From Stromatinia cepivora (Eukaryota; Ascomycota; Leotiomycetes; Helotiales; Sclerotiniaceae): 64,000 bases of DNA. A model generated the notes under the pieces. It was not told the DNA's origin. It made no database searches and saw only the letters and a program-made list of their open reading frames with translations. The stretch lies in NCBI GenBank assembly GCA_014898415.1, contig RCTD01000014.1:806001-870000 (forward strand), in the 5' to 3' direction. Of the stretch, positions 36,743 to 47,896 are shown one piece after another. Position numbers and translations under genes: made by a program. The stretch's first letter is position 1. The number at the start of each line of letters is the position of its first letter.

Positions 36743-39400
36743 ATAAATATTGAAAATTATCGAAAGCCAAATATTGAATCAGACTCTAACGAATCGGATA
36801 CTTTTCAATCAAATTATAATAATATAATGGATAACTTTGATTTGTTTATGAGATTGAATCTTTTATAAGATACTTTTTAAGAATTAGAGGATAGTATTAT
36901 TACTTCAATTGTTGATCTTTTTGAATCTATTAAAGAATTTTCTATTAATAATAACAAAAATCCTATTAAAAAAGAAGAAAAAACAAAAAAAACAAAAAAA
37001 GAAAAAGAAATAAATCAACAATAACAAAATCTATCAAAAATTCTATTTGTTATTTGTATTAAGGATCATGTATATATATTTTCTATTATACTATATATTA
37101 GGAATATTGTTGCCTCTATTTTCAATGAAATCGATATATCTGACTTTTTTACAATTTAGGATGCCTTATAAATTGATTGCAGTATATCCGATAAGGAAAT
37201 GCGAATTCGATTTCTTTAATACTGCAATTATACTATTATTATCCAAATCAAATTTATACCGGAATACAATCTTATTAGATACAATTGGAAAAAAGGGTTA
37301 AAATCAATATTACTTTGATACTTTCGTGATTATAATATCTAATAAATGATAAGCACTCGAGATTTTCTTAATCAATTTATTAATAATCAGTGTAATAAGA
37401 ATAAAGAGGACTATAATATAAATCCAACAATGATAAAGAATTATATTACCAAGTTCGTGTTTTTGATTACCCAACTCATTGATAATTATATGATCACCGA
37501 ATTCGAAACTGGAAGAATGTTCTTGTATAGCCTGTATACCCAAATAGGAAAAAAGATTGTTAGATAATTTAAAGTTAATCTTGATAATTTTATTTTTATA
37601 AACTTTAAGAGAATAATAAATGAAGCCTACAAATAATACTTTTCTGAAGATTCTGTCATCCGAATTTACGAAAGACCTAAATCTTATCAGGCTATTATTT
37701 CCCAGATTATATATGAATACATAAAAACCTTATTTGTCTTCGATACCAATATAAAACTTTATTCTTAAGAACAAAAAATAGAGAACATTATAAATGAAAT
37801 CATTAATCTTTTGGATAAGTTTAATATAAATCATCTAAAAATGAAAATCAAAGGTACAAGGGATTCGAAATTATTCTTTTTGTTATTATAATATTAAATT
37901 ACTTATCGAGAAGGCAATACGAGATACAATAATTATTCTATTCAAAATGAACAAAAGAGAATTTTTTTTGATATGAATAAAACTTACAAAAAGAATTATT
38001 TTTGTTATTATTGTTTTAGAAAACCTTTTTATAATAATAATTATATTATAAAACAAAATTGCCCTAAAAAGATCAATAATATTAATATTGGATTATATTA
38101 TTATAATGAATACAGAATCTTTATATTTGATCCCAAAGGATATCCTAACCCTTCCTTAATCTTTAAGCAAAAGGATTCCTCAAAGAATTATTAAGTTGAA
38201 ATGTATACAAAAACTTATAAGTTTAACCAATAAAAGAAACGACTGAAGAAACCCAATACTAAGGATGGCTTGCCGAATTTCGGAATCTTTAATATCGAAA
38301 TCGTAAAAGGTGTATTTGTAAATAATATCAATCATTGAGGAAGGGAAATTATTAATATCAATATAATTATTTAATTTAAAGAAGTTTTAAGATTATAAAG
38401 CTGATTATCTAAAAAGTCCAAATCGATAGGATAAAGTAGAGTTGATAAGCTTTAAAAATCGTTAAATATTTTTCGAAAGGTATTATTCAAAATAATAAAT
38501 CAAATTGAAAGGGAAAAACTAAAGAAAGAATTCTTTAATAAGAATAAAACTATAAATATTGACGAAAGTGAAGAAGACGAAATAAAAGAATCTCAGAGAG
38601 GGGAGGACCTTCCTGAACCCAATAAGAATGGTATAATACAAAAGGATAGAATATTCAACTTTTGTATTAAATCCTTAAGAATAAAGAAGCAAGTATTGAT
38701 CACTATTTATACTACAGAATCCCCAATAGAAATCTTAGAATAGATTTGTAGAGTCGAAATCTTGATAACAATTGGAATTGCCCTTATATATATACTAGAT
38801 TTTTTTAAACAAATTTTCAAGAAAATATTAATCGCAGATATCGAAAAACGAAGAGAGCTTTTCAGAAATTCAGAAATTCTTATTGAAAAAGCTATAATAG
38901 TTTTAATAATTATTAATCATTTAAATGTTTCCTTTAGTTATTAATTAAAAGAAATATATAATATATCTATTATCATTGTAATTCTTATAGATAAGAATGT
39001 CAAGATTAGCGATATTATCGATTCGGGATCGATAATCAATATAATGAGTTTAGAAGTTGTAAGAGAATTGGGATTCATAATATGTGAATATAAGATGATA
39101 ATAATTATCCTTGATAAAAGTGCTATTACTTTATATGGATTGATTAAAAATATGGAAATCAATTTTGGAGGAATTAAGAATATCATCGATATCTTTGTCT
39201 TGAATAATACTAAAAACCTATTACTATTGGGGATACCATACTTGTTTATAGGAAAGATCGATTTTGAATATAAAGGAGATAAACAAATTATATGGATTAC
39301 TGATAATAATGATGTTAATAAGGTCGATTGCTGGATAATTGGATCAAAATGTAAAGTAAATGTTATAAAGATTGATTTTGAAAAGTCGGAAAAAGAATAA
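36743..39400 (+). pseudogene. W1 gag-protease ORF remnant
   Basis: One frame of 886 codons. The start is ATA at 36743-36745, where W2 keeps ATG. The N-terminal text is IENYRKPNIESDSNESDTF, followed by a Lys/Gln-rich charged stretch (about 36960-37025). The capsid-like region at 37346-37567 contains STRDFLNQFINNQ and ITEFETGRMFLYSLYTQIGK. A Cys/His nucleic-acid-binding segment at about 37995-38080 starts FCYYCFRKPF with a further Cys before PKK. The aspartic protease is at about 38950-39270, with the active site IIDSGSIINIMSLEVVRELG (39016-39075) still intact. The terminal TAA is at 39398-39400. Internal stops are RIP-type. Gag would package the RNA and the protease would cut the polyprotein. 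Confidence 0.82.
39388..39400 (+). promoter_or_regulatory. candidate -1 ribosomal frameshift site before the W1 gag-protease stop
   Basis: W1 reads GGAAAAA (39388-39394) three nt before the TAA stop. W2 keeps GGGAAAA (47897-47903, minus) in phase as G-GGA-AAA at the same distance from the same stop. Pol continues in the -1 frame in both copies (GKRINN...). GGGAAAA fits the X-XXY-YYZ slippery rule. No downstream pseudoknot was modelled. Confidence 0.6.
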
Positions 39401-42400
39401 ACAATATAAATCCTAGGGATTATATTAGTGATCTTTTAAAAATCCTAAATGTCATTAAAAGTGAAAGGAAATTTGAAGAATTCATTAAAAATCATTTTCC
39501 AGAACTCCTAATTAGTATTCCAAATTTTAAGACAATCTTAAATTCTATAGAGTTCAGTATAGATACTATTCGAATTGGTCTTGATTTTGATATCGAAGAT
39601 ATATTTAATAATATTAAGGATTCGAAACTAAAGGGATTTCAGGAATACTTTACTATTAATAGTATTCATTTCGATTTGGAAGAATTTAGGGTAGAAAATG
39701 ATATCTAAAAGAAACTAATCAATATCAAATCCGAAATTCTTATTTCGATTAATAATGTATATAAGAAAAAGGAGGATAAAATAAAATCTTCAAATGAAAT
39801 AAAATATATTAATAAAGAAATCCTAGAAGGTGATCTTAATTGGCTGGAATTGGAATATACAAAACACCCTAAATATCAATCATCAGATCTCTTTTCGAAG
39901 TATTTGATATTGTATTTCGATACCAGATCTAAAGATTTCTAATTGATATAAGAATGTTTAATATTATTAAATATCAAAGATATATTTTGGGAGTATAAAA
40001 AGGAACTTTTCTTTGTATTATTATAGAATCGAAAAGTAGTATTAGCTTTTGATTAAACGAAAGCCGGTAATATCAAACCTTCAATTATCCTGTTATAAAT
40101 TATCAAGACAATATTATATAAAGTCTAGCAAATTCCTGATTTTGTACCTCCTAAAACCCTCTTACCAATAATTATCGAAATGATAAAAGACCATATCAAG
40201 CGAAATATATTAAAAAAAGAAAAAAAACTATATCGAAACTCTTAATATCTAATTAAGAAAAACAAGATTGATAAATACTATATCATTGTTGTAATAACAA
40301 AAACAAATACTATAATCTTATACAATATAAATATACTTCCAAATTTAAAAGAATTTGTTGAACAAATAACTGGATATTTATTAACATTCTTGATTAATTT
40401 CTTTTTTAGATATAATCAAATATCTTTAGATAAAAAAAATAAAGATATTATTATTATTATAATCCCTTTTGATTTAATAAGATTCATTATTTTATTATAA
40501 AGAATTACTAATTCGATTATTCAATTTGTAAGGATTGTATTAAGGATACTATAGGATATTATATCTAATATTGCTATACTTTATTGGAATAATATTGAAA
40601 TTAAAGATTCTAGAATTCGATATAATGAAATTAAAGTTGAATCTGGATTAAAGAAGTTTATTATTGAGTATTTAAAAAACCTGGATATTATAATAGAATG
40701 TATTGAATATGCAAAATATATTATCGATATCAAATCCAAATAATATTACGATGGAATCCGAATCGTAAATTATTATATTAATTCTAAAGAAAGAAATCTC
40801 GATATTATTAAAATCATTAAGATATTTGAATGATTATTTTATTTGAACAATTATAAAATTAAAATATTCTTTAGAATATATATCTTTTATTGATTTTGAA
40901 TAAAGAATTTTGTTATTATTATAGAATCTTTTTATATATTATTGAAAAAAAATATAAAATTTATTTGAATTGTTAATTATAATATTGCAATAATTTTACT
41001 AAAAAACAAATTAATTTCGGTTTTAATTTTTCTTTTATTGATTTATTTATCTAAAATCGGAATTATTGTATTTATTATTGATATTAGTTTAATAGGATGG
41101 GGAATTGTTTTAGGTTAAATATATAATAATAAGTTTTACATTATTATTAGATATAAAAGTGATATATAGAATTATATTGAATGGAATTATAATATTATTA
41201 AAAGAGAATATAAAAGAGTATTTAAAACTTTGCAAAAATACAAAAGAGATCTTTATAATATTCATTTCTTTTTAGAAATTAATATAAATATATTTATAAT
41301 TTAATTAAATAAAGCAATTATAGATTTATTTAATACTTTGATTATAAAATGAATTATTTAGATTAAATTCTTCAATTTTGATATTAGATATATTCCTAAA
41401 AATAAAAATATTGCTATAGATGCCTTATCACAACAATTACAAATTGCTTCGAACAATATTAATAAAAAATATGAAGAGGATATTAATGATTCGATTATTA
41501 TAGATTTAAACTCGTTATAAATAGATTCGATAATGAATATAAATAATTCCAAAATTTTAAAATCGTTTCAAATTTTGGAAGGTAAAAATGAAAAGATATA
41601 AATGATCGTTCAATATATTATTATATTATAGAAATCTAAAAATATATTAACAAAGGATTGATAAGTTTTTAAAAAGGAAATTTTCAATTTTTATATAAGG
41701 GATCGTTATTTATTTAGAATCTAGAAAGATGGATTACCTTCCATCTATATAATAACAAATAACGATTTAATCGAAAAAGCAAAAATTATCATTCGAATAT
41801 ATGAAAAACTGGGTTATAAGGGTTTAAAATCATTATATATTAAAGTGCACAATTATTATTGATGGAATGGAATATACAAAGATATAAAAAATTGGATGAC
41901 TTCTTATTCCATTTGCTAATTCAGATTATTCAAACAAATAAATAAATCAATGATTATTATTTGGATTTTAGGTATTTAGTATAAAGTTGATATGAATATT
42001 ATAAAAATATTTGATGATTATAAATTCAAATGTTTTATTGTTCTATAAAAAAATCTGAATAATTAAATGGAAATTAAAACCTTATAGAATACTATCTTGG
42101 AAATAATTATTAAATTCCTTTATAAAATAATCTATTATTATAATCTCTTTAAAGAAATCATTATGGATGGAGGGCCTGAGAATAAAGATATTGTATTTGT
42201 TTATTACAAAAAATACAGAGTCAATAAAATCAAAATATTAGTTTATTATTCACAAATCAATAGAATAATGAAAAGAGGTTATTATCTTATTATAAAAATA
42301 CTTTCCTGTTTATTATAAAAAAAGTATAGATAATCTGAATAATTGGAAACAATATTATTCGCTAATTGCATCTCAATTTACAAACCAACAAATAAAATAC

Positions 42401-43020
42401 TATTTGAATTGATCTATAAGCGAAAAGCTATATTGCTTTTTGAAACTATATATATGATTTAAAGGATCCTTGATTAAGAAAGTATACAAATCCGAGAAGA
42501 TTTATTGATCATTAAAATATAACAATTAAAAATATTGAATAAAGATATTGAAAAAGTAATTCTTTGTAAATAGTATTATAAAAAAGATAATAAACTTCGA
42601 TATAATTTCGATTGCAAAATATTAAATAAGAATATTCGAATTGAAGATATAATTCTATATTATAATCTTTGATCAAAAATCGATATATCTTGCAATACAA
42701 AATTTGCTTTCAAATAGTACAGATTTTATAAAATAACAAAAAGTTGGAGGGTCTTTTTATATACATTTTTGAAGAAATGAATAGTACTTTATTTGATGGA
42801 ATTTATATAAATGTCCATCTCAAAAAATATATCTTATATTTAGATCTTTTTATAGATAACAATTCTAAGAATTTATATGAATAAATAGATCAAAAGAACC
42901 GAGTTTTTAAGTATTTATAATTTTCCAAACAAAAAATAACAAACAACTAAGGATTATTCTTCATCCAATTGTAAGATGATATAGAATCAAAAAAAAAAAA
43001 AGTAAATATAATAAACTGAA
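39391..43020 (+). pseudogene. W1 pol remnant (RT, RNase H, integrase)
   Basis: Gypsy pol in the -1 frame relative to gag. The N-terminal spacer is at 39424-39900 (LLKILNVIKSERKFEEFIKN). RT is at about 40090-40780: VVITKTNTIILYNINILPN, then NFFFRYNQISLDKKN, with the catalytic box decayed to YWNNIEIKD (about 40581-40607). RNase H contains IDISLIGWGIVLG (41077-41116) and ends FDIRYIPKNKNIAIDALS (41383-41430). The integrase zinc region is at about 41800-41930 (KLGYKGLKSLYIKV, WWNGIYKDIKNW), with the DDE core including MDGGPENKDIVF (42162-42200) and YSQINRIMKRG. The frame slips near 42765 at a T run, so the last integrase part reads in another frame. It ends in a Lys/Glu-rich tail near 43000. Confidence 0.85.
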
Positions 43021-43276
43021 GAGAAATTGTTATTATAAGCTTTTGATAGTTAATTAAGAAATTCGATAAGGAAAACTTTATAATCCTTGAAAGAGGAAGA
43101 ATATTTGAATCCTTTTTGAAAAAAACTTATTATATTATCGATCTTGTTTTTGAATAATTTACAAACAATTCCTGAATAATATTTGAACAATTCAATATTT
43201 TCTTTTTAAATCTGTTTTTTCTAATAATTTGATTTGAAGTTATCAATTCTTTATTTGTATTTATTTTATCATTCAT

Positions 43277-46200
43277 ATAAGTTTTTATTTAAATTTTGAT
43301 ATAATATTTAGAAAAGGATTTAATCAGATTATAGCCTTTTGTTTTATTAGCAATAATACCCCTTTTCTTGTTCGATACAAGAATCATTTCTTCAGTAATG
43401 AAATCGAAGTATTCGTATTTATTGAAATTCTTGAAGTTAAAGAAAAATATAATGCTTTTAAACAATAGTTCAATTATTTTATGAGTATTATTAATCTCGT
43501 TGGAGATTTTACAAATGAAGTAAAAGATTGGATCGAAGATCAAAAGTTTTATAAAGCGGTTGGTCTTTTTAAAGCCGGTTATTTTGTTAAGAATAATAAT
43601 GCAATTCAATTTATCGAATAGTATTATAATAGAGTTAAAGAAGATTTTAAAAATCTTGAAAGAATTTGGATAATTATTTAAGGAAAAGTTCTTATTCGTT
43701 TTTGATTGGAAGATATAAGTTTAAGTAATACTTTAATAAAAACGGATATAGTTTATTATACTTTTCGCTTTAATCCTTAAGTCTTTATGAAGTTTCTAAA
43801 CGGGTATATGATTGAACGCCTTATACAAAAGAAAGGTAAAGGAGTCAAAAAGTATAGCTCTATAGATTTCTATATTATATATAAATTTATTACGAAAGCC
43901 AATATAAAGAACAAGAAAGATTGGATATTTTTTCTTTATGATTTTGTATAGAATCTTATTTTCAGAATTTATAGATTTATTCTCGATAATCTTAAGTTTC
44001 TAAAAGAATATTATAAAGATGAAAATCTTTTCGAAGTTTAATAAAGGGATAAGTTTATCTGTGAAATGATTATTACAGAAATTGCTTCGATATTCTTCAA
44101 TAATGATAATGATGAAGAAGAATCTAATGTTAAGGAACGATTGGAAATAATTGTTACACCAGATACCCTTTGTATATATCGATTTCTTCACTCCCAAGCG
44201 GTTATACCAATTTCAGAGTTTGCAATTACGAATATCGATAAATGGGAAAAGAAAGGTTATCATTTTGATTTTTTGAAAAAAGCTTCTTTTTATTCATTTA
44301 TTCTGAATAGATTTGTATCTTATCGTTATACAATTGATTATAATATTAAGTTTGTTTTAGATAATAACGATTCAGTTTTCGATAATTTTAAAACGATTTT
44401 AAATTCTTTATAGAAGCTGAAAAGTTGCTTTTGTGATTTAGGCTACCAATTTGAAAAAGGATGGTATTTTTTGGTAAATAACGGATATATTGCTGATTAA
44501 ATAGAATGGAAAGTTATTGTATTGTTGGGAGAGTAAGTTACCGTAGATGCTTTATATATGTATTATTTGTGTACCCTGGCAAAGTTTTTCGATTTAAAAT
44601 CGAAATATATTTCGGTTAAGGAACTATGAAATAGATTGGTTATTGTTATCAGGAATCGAAAGCGTATTGATAAAATGAGGTTGACAGAGGTATTCTATTT
44701 TTGGTTCCGTCCGCATTAATCTTTGACTCTGGAATGGTCAAAGCAAACCCTTGGTCTCAATCGATTCGATTCAATGGGGAGCTTCTATTCCCTTGATTTT
44801 AATAAAGCTTTCAAAAATAATCTTTTTCTATTAGGATCATCAAATAGAGAATCCTTTGAGAATCAATTTACTTTGTATATCCCTTTGTTTCAGTATATTT
44901 TCAAATAAAGAGATAGATTCGATTTATAAAATATTTATGAAGATATTTTTGTTGTTTACAAATAGTGTTTTTATAGAGTTTTTAAAGGAGATTTATTTTC
45001 GAATTATTATTTTTCGATTATTCAATTTCTTTTAAAATACAATTTTGTTTTATAGTGTACTGTTGTTTATATTCGGGAGAATAAAGAGTTTTGTTTTATA
45101 TTAATATTTTTATTTATATTATATTTTCCTGATTATAATAAAAAGTTTAATCTTTATTATTCCTTTTTTAATCTTTTTTATTTAATTTCTAAAAATAAAC
45201 GAAAAGAAGTTTCAAAAAGAATGATTATTATAGTCGATTTTTTTAAATTAAGAGAATCGATTAAAAGTTTTTATAAAGAATATCAAATCCTTGTTTTTTA
45301 TAAATTAAATAATAATGATAATTTAATTCGGGAATTTCTAAAGAAGTATTTTTTTATTTATTAATTATAGTATAATTTTGATTGAATAATAAAAAAGAAA
45401 GCTTTCCAGAAGGCCAAATGAAAGAATCAGTTTCATTAAAGAACCTTGATTAGATTTGAATTCTGAGTAATTGTAATTCGATTAGATACTATTTTGAGAT
45501 ATATTAATTCTTCTGGATCCGATAGATCAATTTTAATATCGATCTTCTATTTAGCTATAATTTTGAATGAAAAGAATATAAAGAATAATAATTCTTATAA
45601 AAACCTTTAAAGATTTCTTCAAAATTAGATTATTCTTTTTGAGTTAAACGAATTTAATAAAAAAAGCTTTTATATCCCCTAACCCTTTTCTTTTAATATT
45701 AATTTTGTTTTACAAAATTATCTTTTTATAGTTCTTTTAGGATACTTATTTTGGGATTTTAATATTGTGAAAGGAATAGCAAACAGATTATTCGAAACTA
45801 ATGATAATGAATTCGAGCTTTAATATAAATGATAGTATAATCTTGTAATAACGGATTTGGCCATCCAATTTGAAATATTTCAAGACAAGGAAAAGTAATA
45901 AAAAGATCGATCATTATTTGCAAATTATGATATATCTTTACAAAGGCAAAAAGCTTTTCGTGATAAAGATTTCGAAAATAATGAATTCCTTGATAAAAAA
46001 AACACTGATAATTGAAAGATTGTGAATTTAATTAATAAAGAATCCCTTATTGGGAAATTTCAATTTATATTAAAAAAGTTTATTAGAAAAGGAAAAGAAA
46101 TCATGGGGCAAGAATCGATTCAGAATCAATCTGCAATACTACCCAATCTGTCCCCAATTGGATCTTCTGGAATACAAGGTACCGTTTCAATCCTTAATGC

Positions 46201-46516
46201 AGATTGTGAATTAGATAAAGAATAGATGAATCATTTTTCAGCAAAGAAGCCTTTTATGAGATTTAATAGTAAAAGAAAGGATCATTCCTTTAATACTGGA
46301 TAGGAATTTGTAACGCCAAAAGTTCTTATTCGTCATTCAAATTATATTCAGGAATCATCAAAAAGTCCGATTACAAATATGAAGTTCGTTATGAGGTATT
46401 TAGTTAAACATTCAAGAAAGGCTGAAGATGGAAAGGATAATAAGGATGCTTTTCAGGAATTTGAAACTTTTATCGAATTTAATAGAGAGGCGATAAAAGC
46501 AGATTTGGATTAATAA
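43277..46516 (+). pseudogene. W1 ORF3, large third ORF of unknown function
   Basis: A continuous frame of 1,080 codons downstream of pol. The candidate start is ATA at 43277 (ancestral ATG), and the stop is TAA at 46514-46516, which is conserved in W2. Interrupting stops are few and RIP-type. Readable segments are FVFIEILEVKEKYNAF (43413-43459), GDFTNEVKDWIEDQKFYKAV, YYKDENLFEV, EIASIFFNNDNDEEESNVKE (44080-44135), IIVTPDTLCIYRFLHSQAVI, LNRFVSYRYTIDYNIKFVLD, LTLEWSKQTLGLNRFDSMGS (44725-44780), and a Ser/Gln/Pro-rich tail (46110-46210). No signal peptide, protease, nuclease or envelope signature is recognised. Hydrophobicity cannot be trusted because RIP enriches Phe, Ile, Tyr, Lys and Asn. The minus-strand ORF 43289-43609 is its shadow. 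The function is unknown. Confidence 0.8.
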
Positions 46517-46674
46517 GAATCTGGAGTATATTGTTTTTTTAAGATAATCTTAAAAATTGTTTATTGTTTTAATTTATTGATATTTTAATTGATTTTTTCT
46601 AATCTAATTGTTTTTTGATCTCTTTGGTTTTTATCTTTTATAGTTATCCTAAAGTTAGATAGAATATATATTTT

Positions 46675-46688
46675 GGAGAGGGGAAGGG
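46675..46688 (+). promoter_or_regulatory. polypurine tract of W1
   Basis: The run GGAGAGGGGAAGGG directly abuts the 3' LTR. The same position in W2 has an equivalent purine run (22338-22351, minus). Confidence 0.85.
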
Positions 46689-46980
46689 TATAAGAAAGTT
46701 GGGATATCAAGGTTTAATATATAATTAGTTTGTAGTTATATAATTATATAACTTTTTGTAGTTAAATATAAGAAAGAGTTCTGCTCCTTTTTTTTTGAAA
46801 GAAATCAATTGTTTTTCTATTAATCTTTTTGTATTTTATTTATATATAATCTAAACCATTGTTTAAATCTACTAGTTTTACTATTTGAAGCCTTTACAAT
46901 ATAATCTGATCAGTTCCAATTCCTATTTCCCCTTGCAGCGTGCTATCGGGACGCATGTATCTCGAACTACCTCTTTCACA
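46689..46980 (+). repeat. 3' LTR of Gypsy W1 (292 bp)
   Basis: Starts TATAAGAAAGTTGGG (mutated) and ends CTACCTCTTTCACA (intact). The outer 100 bp keep CpG-rich text such as GGGACGCATG, which is mutated in the 5' LTR. GTAT follows at 46981. Confidence 0.95.
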
Positions 46981-47896
46981 GTATTTGCTTTTGTTATTAC
47001 AATAACAATATGGTATTTGTTAGTTTTGCTCTTTTTAATTAAATATCAAGGATTTCGATATAGTCCTTCTCTTTTCTCTAATACATCTCGTTTAATACAG
47101 TCTTTTATTATTTCGATAATTATTAATAAAAGGATTTTAGGGGGTACAAAATCAGGAGCTTGCCAGGTCTTATATAGTATTATCTTGATAATCTGTAACA
47201 AAGCAATTGAAGATTTGATATTGCTGGTTTTAGTTTAATCAAAAATTAATATTGTTTTTCGATTCTGTAGTAATACAAAAAGAAATTCTTTTTCATATTC
47301 CTAAAATATATTTCTAATATTTAATAATACTAAATGTTCTTATATTAATTGGAAATCTTCAGATTTGATATCGAAATATAGTATCAAATATTTTGAAAAG
47401 GAATTTGATGATTGATATTTAGAATGTTTTGTATATTTCAATTTTAGTCAATTAGGGTTACCTTTTAGGATTTTTTTATCGATATATTTTGTTTTATTTA
47501 AAGGTTTTATTTTGTTCTTTTTTTTCTTATATATATTATTAATTGAAACGAGAATTTTGTATTTGATATCGATTAGTTTCTCCCAAATATCGCTTTCTAT
47601 TCTAAATTCTTCCAAATCGAAATAAATATTATTAATAGTAAAATATTCCTGAAATCCCTTTAATTCCGAATCCTCAATATTATCAAATATATCTTCGATA
47701 TCAAAATCAAAATCAATTCGAACAATATCTGTATTAAACTCTACAGAATTTAAAACTGTTTTAAAATTTGGAATACTAATTAGAAGTTTTGGGAAATGGT
47801 TTTTAACGAATTCTTCAAATTTCCCTTTACTTTTAATAACATTTAGGACTTTTGGGAGATTACCAGTATAATCCCTAGGATTTATATTGTTTATTC
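46981..47896 (-). pseudogene. W2 pol, N-terminal part (spacer and RT start)
   Basis: The start of W2 pol on the minus strand, from the frameshift site near 47897 down to the W1 insertion at 46981. Spacer text matches W1 (NVIKSKGKFEEFVKN, IDFDFDIEDIFDNIEDSE type). It runs into the first part of RT, ending ...VIVITKAN, which joins TITLRN at 35762. Plus-strand ORF 46885-47238, partly in the W1 LTR, is a shadow. Confidence 0.82.

Larger units (their letters stand above)
35763..46980 (+). mobile_element. complete Gypsy W1 (11,218 bp), TSD GTAT
   Basis: Plus-strand Ty3/Gypsy element with 292-bp LTRs (35763-36054 and 46689-46980). The 4-bp duplicates GTAT lie at 35759-35762 and 46981-46984. It is inserted in the RT gene of its older sister W2. 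It carries a 690-bp leader, gag-protease, pol in the -1 frame, a third ORF of about 1,080 codons, and a polypurine tract. At 11.2 kb it is much longer than the V family, and most of the excess is ORF3. Confidence 0.95.

Noticed and set aside
42760..42780. Programmed frameshift inside W1 integrase
   Set aside because: The frame changes at a run of T near the C-terminus, where no shift is expected. A simple indel in a dead element is the easier explanation.
44000..44197. Minus-strand ORF in W1 and similar small ORFs at 37310-37543, 38941-39186 and 41358-41552
   Set aside because: They are antisense shadows of gag, protease, RNase H and ORF3 frames; low G+C makes long chance ORFs rich in Ile, Phe and Lys common.
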